From contig JANXPK010000628.1 of the NCBI GenBank assembly GCA_025357355.1, forward strand, positions 1 to 7,831: a stretch of 7,831 bases of DNA, written 5' to 3'. Each line of letters begins with the position of its first letter. Position 1 is the first letter of the stretch. Both the position numbers and the translations under genes were made by a program. Positions 4,776-7,831 of this stretch are shown here, piece by piece. The notes beneath the pieces are model-generated. The model was not told the origin of the DNA, did no database searches, and was given only the letters and a program-made list of their open reading frames with translations. The stretch comes from Rhodobacterales bacterium (GTDB taxonomy: Bacteria > Pseudomonadota > Alphaproteobacteria > Rhodobacterales > Rhodobacteraceae).

Positions 4776-5882
4776 CTACAGTTTGCCCGCCTGCTGCTGG
4801 GTCATCATGAAGGTGTCGAAAGTGTATTCGGCGATCTGATCCCACAGATAGGCGTCTTTCAGGAAGGCCTGCTGGCTGTCATGGATCTTCTTGAAGGCGG
4901 GGTTGCTGGCCCCAAGATCGGCGTAGATCTTCATGGCACTGTCGAAGGCGGCACTGAGGATGTCGGCGCTGAAGGGTCGCAGTTGCGCCCCGGCACCGAC
5001 CAGACGTTTCAGCGCGGCGGGGTTCTTGTAGTCGTAATTGGCCAGCATGTCGCAGTTGGCGGCCTGACAGGCGGCGGCGAGGACGGCCTTGTAGGCGGCG
5101 GGCAGGCCATCATAGGCGGCCTTGTTGAACATCGCCGACAGGGTCGGGCCACCCTCCCAGAAGCCGGGATAATAGTAGTAGGGGGCAACCTTGTAGAAGC
5201 CGAGCTTTTCGTCATCATAGGGGCCGACCCATTCGGCGGCGTCGATGGTGCCTTTTTCAAGTGCGGGATAGATATCGCCGCCGGCGATCTGCTGCGGGAT
5301 GACGCCCAGGGGTTCCAGCACCTTGCCGCCAAAGCCGCCGATGCGGAATTTCAGGCCCTTGAGGTCGGCCACCGTGTTGATTTCCTTGCGATACCAGCCG
5401 CCCATCTGCACCCCGGTATTGCCGGCAGGCAGGGCGTGCAGGCCCTTGGAATTGAAGAATTCGTTGCTGAGCGCGATGCCATCGCCATAGTAGTACCAGG
5501 CGTTCATTTGCCTTGCGTTCAGGCTGAACGGCACGGCGGTGGCGAGGGCATAGGTCGGGTCCTTGCCCCAGTAGTAGTAGGTGGCGGTGTGGCAGGCCTC
5601 GACCGTGCCCGCGGCGGTGGCGTCGGCGGCTTGCAGGCCGGGGACGAGTTCCCCGGCGGCAAAGACCTGAATGGTGAAATTGCCGTCGGTGGCGGCATTC
5701 ACATAGTTTGCCAGCGTGACCGCGCCGCCAAAGATGGTGTCGAGCGACTTTGGGAAGGACGAGGTCATCCGCCAGGTCACCTTGGGATTGGTCTGGGCGA
5801 CAAGCGGGGTGGCCACAAGGGCCGCTCCGGCAGCGCCCACCCCGCCGACGGCGGCCTTGGTCAGAAAGGAACGACGATCCAT
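4776..5882 (-). CDS. dctP: TRAP transporter periplasmic solute-binding protein, TakP-like
   Basis: Periplasmic receptor that captures the solute and hands it to the DctQM membrane complex. The 368-residue protein closely resembles TakP of Rhodobacter sphaeroides, a receptor for pyruvate and other 2-oxo acids. Shared segments, recalled and not searched, include SSFPKSLDTIFGGA (41-54), AGELVPGLQAADA (76-88), NTGVQMGGW (155-163), QQIAGGDIYPALEKGTIDA (197-215), WVGPYDDEKLGF (218-229) and the C-terminal YTFDTFMM (353-360). Arg180 in LKFR matches the conserved arginine that anchors the ligand carboxylate in DctP proteins. Glu217-Trp218 matches the pair near the cation and ligand in TakP. The N-terminus has a twin-arginine signal (RRSFLTK, 3-9) with likely cleavage near residue 29, suggesting folded export by Tat. 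ATG 5882 is preferred over an upstream extension because AGGAGG lies 5 bp before it. It is encoded convergently to dctQM, with its own promoter region. Confidence 0.95.
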   Translation of the reverse strand: MDRRSFLTKAAVGGVGAAGAALVATPLVAQTNPKVTWRMTSSFPKSLDTIFGGAVTLANYVNAATDGNFTIQVFAAGELVPGLQAADATAAGTVEACHTATYYYWGKDPTYALATAVPFSLNARQMNAWYYYGDGIALSNEFFNSKGLHALPAGNTGVQMGGWYRKEINTVADLKGLKFRIGGFGGKVLEPLGVIPQQIAGGDIYPALEKGTIDAAEWVGPYDDEKLGFYKVAPYYYYPGFWEGGPTLSAMFNKAAYDGLPAAYKAVLAAACQAANCDMLANYDYKNPAALKRLVGAGAQLRPFSADILSAAFDSAMKIYADLGASNPAFKKIHDSQQAFLKDAYLWDQIAEYTFDTFMMTQQQAGKL

Positions 5883-5887
5883 GCAAT

Positions 5888-5893
5888 CCTCCT
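5888..5893 (-). promoter_or_regulatory. Perfect Shine-Dalgarno site of the TakP-like gene
   Basis: AGGAGG on the minus strand, 5 bp before ATG 5882. It decides the start of the binding protein and rules out a 40-residue in-frame extension. It is much stronger than the sites in front of the kinase and membrane-subunit genes, consistent with TRAP receptors being made in excess over the membrane subunits. Confidence 0.85.
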
Positions 5894-5910
5894 TGGAATA
5901 ACGATGTGAA

Positions 5911-5937
5911 TGCGTATCGCACCAGTCTTTGATGCGA
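5911..5937. promoter_or_regulatory. Palindromic sequences upstream of dctP, possible operator
   Basis: TGCGTATCGCA (5911-5921) is a palindrome of TGCG and CGCA around three bases. TCGCA (5917-5921) also pairs with TGCGA (5933-5937), so three related half-sites sit 18-44 bp before the dctP Shine-Dalgarno site. This is where a repressor such as a GntR- or LacI-type regulator would bind. A weak promoter candidate on the minus strand is TGGACA (5975-5980) with TAGTCT (5953-5958), spaced 16 bp. Both assignments rest on pattern alone. Confidence 0.3.
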
Positions 5938-6005
5938 GACGACAGCACGGCCAGACTACACGCTGGGGCTGATCTGTCCAGTTGGGCATGGGCGTGAGCC
6001 AAGTG

Positions 6006-6034
6006 AAAAGCCGCAGCGGGGGGCTGCGGCTTTT
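6006..6034 (-). terminator. Rho-independent terminator of the RTX gene
   Basis: AAAAGCCGCAGC (6006-6017) and GCTGCGGCTTTT (6023-6034) form a perfect 12-bp stem with a 5-base loop, 22 bp beyond the RTX stop codon. The flanking A4 and T4 give a T-run on either strand, so it could work in both directions, but only the minus-strand gene ends here. It separates RTX transcription from the downstream binding-protein gene. Confidence 0.85.
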
Positions 6035-6056
6035 GGGGTGCGAAGCTTTGGCGCGA

Positions 6057-7831
6057 TCAGATGAAGGCGAAATCTGCGGCCGTCAACTGGCTGGCATCGA
6101 CAAGGCCGGTCAGGATGATGTTGACGTCGGCGGTGCCGTCGCCGTTCAGATCGACGACAAGGTGGCCGTTCGAGGCGATGCGCGCCTCGCTGTTGGTGCC
6201 GCCGCCGGTAAAGGCGCCGGTGCCAAGGTAGGCGAAGGTGCCAATCAGCGCGGCATGGTCGAATTGCAGCGTGTCGCCTTCGGCAACCCCGGACACCAGG
6301 CCGTTGAAGTCGGTGATGGTGTCGGTGCCGTTGCCGCTGGAGGCAAAGACGAAATGGTCGGCGCCGAGGTTGCCCGTCAGTGTGTCATTGCCCGCAAGGC
6401 CATTGATCACGTTGTCGTTGTCGTTGCCGGTGATGGTGTTGTCGGCACTATTGCCGGTGCCGTTGATCCGGTTGGGGCCGGTCAGGTTCAGGTCTTCAAG
6501 CCCGTTGCCGAGGGTGAAGTTGACCGAACTTTGCACCGTGTCAACGCCGCTGCCGCCGGATTCGGACACCTGGTCGGCCAGCGAATTGACCACATAGGTG
6601 TCGTTGCCGTTGCCGCCATTCATGGTGTCATTGCCGGTGCCGCCGTCGAGCGTGTCATTGCCATCATTGCCGACAATGGTGTCGTTGCCGCCAAGACCCA
6701 AAAGCATGTTGTCGTCGGCCGAGCCGGTCAGGATGTTGGCGATGGAGTTGCCGGTGCCATCGATCGGCCCCGCCGTCAGTTGCAGGTTTTCGACGTTGGC
6801 CGACAGGGTGAAGCTGACGGACGCGATGACGGTGTCGATCTGATGGGCCGAGGTTTCGGTGACGGTATCGCCGCTGTTGTCGACGAAATAGGTATCGGCA
6901 CCGGCGCCGCCCGCCATGGTGTCTGCGCCCGATCCGCCGTCCAGGGTGTCGTTGCCGCTGCCGCCTGTCAGCGTGTCATTGCCGTCAAGGCCGCTCAGCG
7001 CGTTGTCGCCGGTGTTGCCAAGGATGATGTTGTCGACCGAATTGCCGGTGCCGTCGATGGCGGCGCTGCCGGTCAGGGTGAGGTTCTCGAAGTTGTCGAG
7101 CAGGGTGTAGGTGGAATTGACCGACACCAGATCGATGCCGCTGTCCGCGGCTTCGATCACCACGTCGAGGGGGGAATTGATCACATAGGTGTCGTTACCG
7201 GCGCCGCCGTCCATGGTGTCGTTGCCGCCGCCACCATCAAGGGTGTCGTTGCCAAGATCGCCGATCAGGCTGTCGGCACCGCCAAGCCCCGACAGATTGT
7301 TCGCGCCGGTTGTCCCGGTGATGATGTTGGCCAATTCGTTGCCGACGCCGCTGAGTCCGGTGGTGCCGGTCAGGGTCAGGTTCTCGACATTGGCGCCAAG
7401 CGTCCAGTTGACGCCGCTTTGCACCTCGTCGGTGCCTGCGTGCAGACCTTCGATGACGACATCGGTGGTTTCGGCGACGATGTAGGTGTCGTTGCCGGCG
7501 CCACCCTCCATCGTATCGGCGCCGACATCGCCTTTCAGCGTGTCATCGCCGCCGGCGCCCAGAATGTGGTCGTTGCCGGTATTGCCTTCCAGCAGGTTGG
7601 CAGCGTCGTTGCCGATCAGAATGTTGTCGCCGGTATTGCCGTGGGCGTTGACGGCATCGGTGCCGATCAGGGTCAGGTTCTCGACATTCGAGGTCAGGGT
7701 GAAATCGACGGTCGAAAGCACCTGATCGGTGCCGCCGCCGGTGTTTTCGAGGGTCTTGTCGGCGCTGTCGCTGACAATATAGGTGTCGTCACCGCCGCCG
7801 CCGACCATCGAGTCAATGCCGGTGCCGCTGT
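6057..7831 (-). CDS. RTX calcium-binding repeat protein, type I secreted (N-terminus outside window)
   Basis: About 590 residues are visible, open at the right edge, so the true start is missing. Four complete super-repeats of 99, 99, 99 and 98 residues and a shortened fifth begin at visible residues 15, 114, 213, 312 and 410. Each holds DTYxV, a strand ending in NVENLTLTG or a variant, then GTGNxxDNxIxGNxGDN and several calcium-binding nonapeptides of the GGxGNDTL type. The last 100 residues resemble the serralysin (M10) C-terminal domain: GADHFVF, DTITDFN, GDTLQF, DLNGDGTADVNI, and a hydrophobic end ADFAFI, which is the typical type I secretion signal. The repeats bind calcium and fold outside the cell. 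No enzymatic domain is visible, so the protein could be an adhesin, matrix or biofilm protein, or carry a protease or lipase domain upstream. No type I secretion genes lie in the window. It is followed by a strong terminator. Confidence 0.92.
   Translation of the reverse strand, partial: SGTGIDSMVGGGGDDTYIVSDSADKTLENTGGGTDQVLSTVDFTLTSNVENLTLIGTDAVNAHGNTGDNILIGNDAANLLEGNTGNDHILGAGGDDTLKGDVGADTMEGGAGNDTYIVAETTDVVIEGLHAGTDEVQSGVNWTLGANVENLTLTGTTGLSGVGNELANIITGTTGANNLSGLGGADSLIGDLGNDTLDGGGGNDTMDGGAGNDTYVINSPLDVVIEAADSGIDLVSVNSTYTLLDNFENLTLTGSAAIDGTGNSVDNIILGNTGDNALSGLDGNDTLTGGSGNDTLDGGSGADTMAGGAGADTYFVDNSGDTVTETSAHQIDTVIASVSFTLSANVENLQLTAGPIDGTGNSIANILTGSADDNMLLGLGGNDTIVGNDGNDTLDGGTGNDTMNGGNGNDTYVVNSLADQVSESGGSGVDTVQSSVNFTLGNGLEDLNLTGPNRINGTGNSADNTITGNDNDNVINGLAGNDTLTGNLGADHFVFASSGNGTDTITDFNGLVSGVAEGDTLQFDHAALIGTFAYLGTGAFTGGGTNSEARIASNGHLVVDLNGDGTADVNIILTGLVDASQLTAADFAFI
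6603..7787 (-). repeat. Four tandem 297/294-bp units encoding RTX super-repeats
   Basis: The units are 7787-7491, 7490-7194, 7193-6897 (297 bp each) and 6896-6603 (294 bp), each starting at the codon for the Asp of DTY. A fifth, partial unit runs from 6602 to about 6363 and merges into the C-terminal domain. The protein pattern is conserved in register, but the DNA has diverged clearly, so the duplications are old and not recent slippage. Short DNA motifs reading GTGTCGTTGCCG on the plus strand recur throughout because they encode the GNDT core. Confidence 0.85.

Noticed and set aside
4309..4845. Minus-strand open frame of 178 codons overlapping the end of dctP
   Set aside because: It overlaps the end of a solid gene on the same strand in another frame, and its Arg/Pro/Ser-rich product looks like non-coding GC-rich translation.
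4881..5909. Long plus-strand open frame (342 codons) across the receptor gene
   Set aside because: It is the antisense of the TakP-like gene, which has clear family motifs, a Tat signal and a perfect ribosome site. The antisense product is glycine- and valine-rich without motifs, an expected effect of high GC.
6238..7725. Series of plus-strand open frames opposite the RTX gene
   Set aside because: Their products are repetitive PPS/VSLP-like strings, the mirror of GNDT-rich RTX codons. They show no independent starts or motifs.

Overview
The window looks like chromosomal or large-replicon DNA of an alphaproteobacterium, most likely of the Rhodobacteraceae/Paracoccaceae group. The reasons are the high GC content, the GC-rich third codon positions, TRAP transporter subunits whose periplasmic receptor closely resembles TakP of Rhodobacter sphaeroides, and a large RTX calcium-binding protein of the kind common in that group. 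No RNA gene, CRISPR array, complete insertion sequence or phage gene was seen.

Left part, plus strand (1-4131). The tail of an unidentified protein (1-112) is followed 4 bp later by a PfkB/ribokinase-family sugar kinase (117-1124). Next come the small (1179-1772, DctQ-like) and large (1769-3427, DctM-like) membrane subunits of a TRAP transporter, which overlap by 4 bp. The tight packing indicates one transcription unit joining uptake of a small carboxylate or sugar acid to its phosphorylation. A secreted protein of 201 residues, apparently built from two copies of a small beta-rich domain, follows at 3526-4131.

Middle (4132-4775). This is 644 bp without a convincing intact gene, but it is dense in signals. 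It holds a possible LysR-type regulator remnant (4133-4249), an inverted repeat with TTAA cores (4259-4277), four direct repeats spaced exactly 11 bp apart (4291-4329), a TTAACCAT box (4362-4369), and then four stem-loops (4402-4424, 4487-4527, 4618-4648, 4647-4675). This could be a regulatory region leading into a structured RNA, and it is the least explained part of the window.

Right part, minus strand. A TakP-like TRAP periplasmic binding protein (4776-5882) has a twin-arginine signal and a perfect Shine-Dalgarno sequence. It points towards the membrane-subunit genes from the other strand, so receptor and membrane subunits cannot share one operon here. A perfect 12-bp terminator hairpin (6006-6034) separates it from an RTX protein whose start lies beyond the right edge (6057-7831). 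That protein has four full 98-99-residue super-repeats, a fifth that is cut short, and a serralysin-type C-terminal secretion domain.

Working model (inference): the TakP-like protein captures a 2-oxo acid or similar carboxylate in the periplasm, DctQM imports it with sodium, and the kinase phosphorylates it or a derivative. The RTX protein is probably a separate secreted surface or matrix protein.
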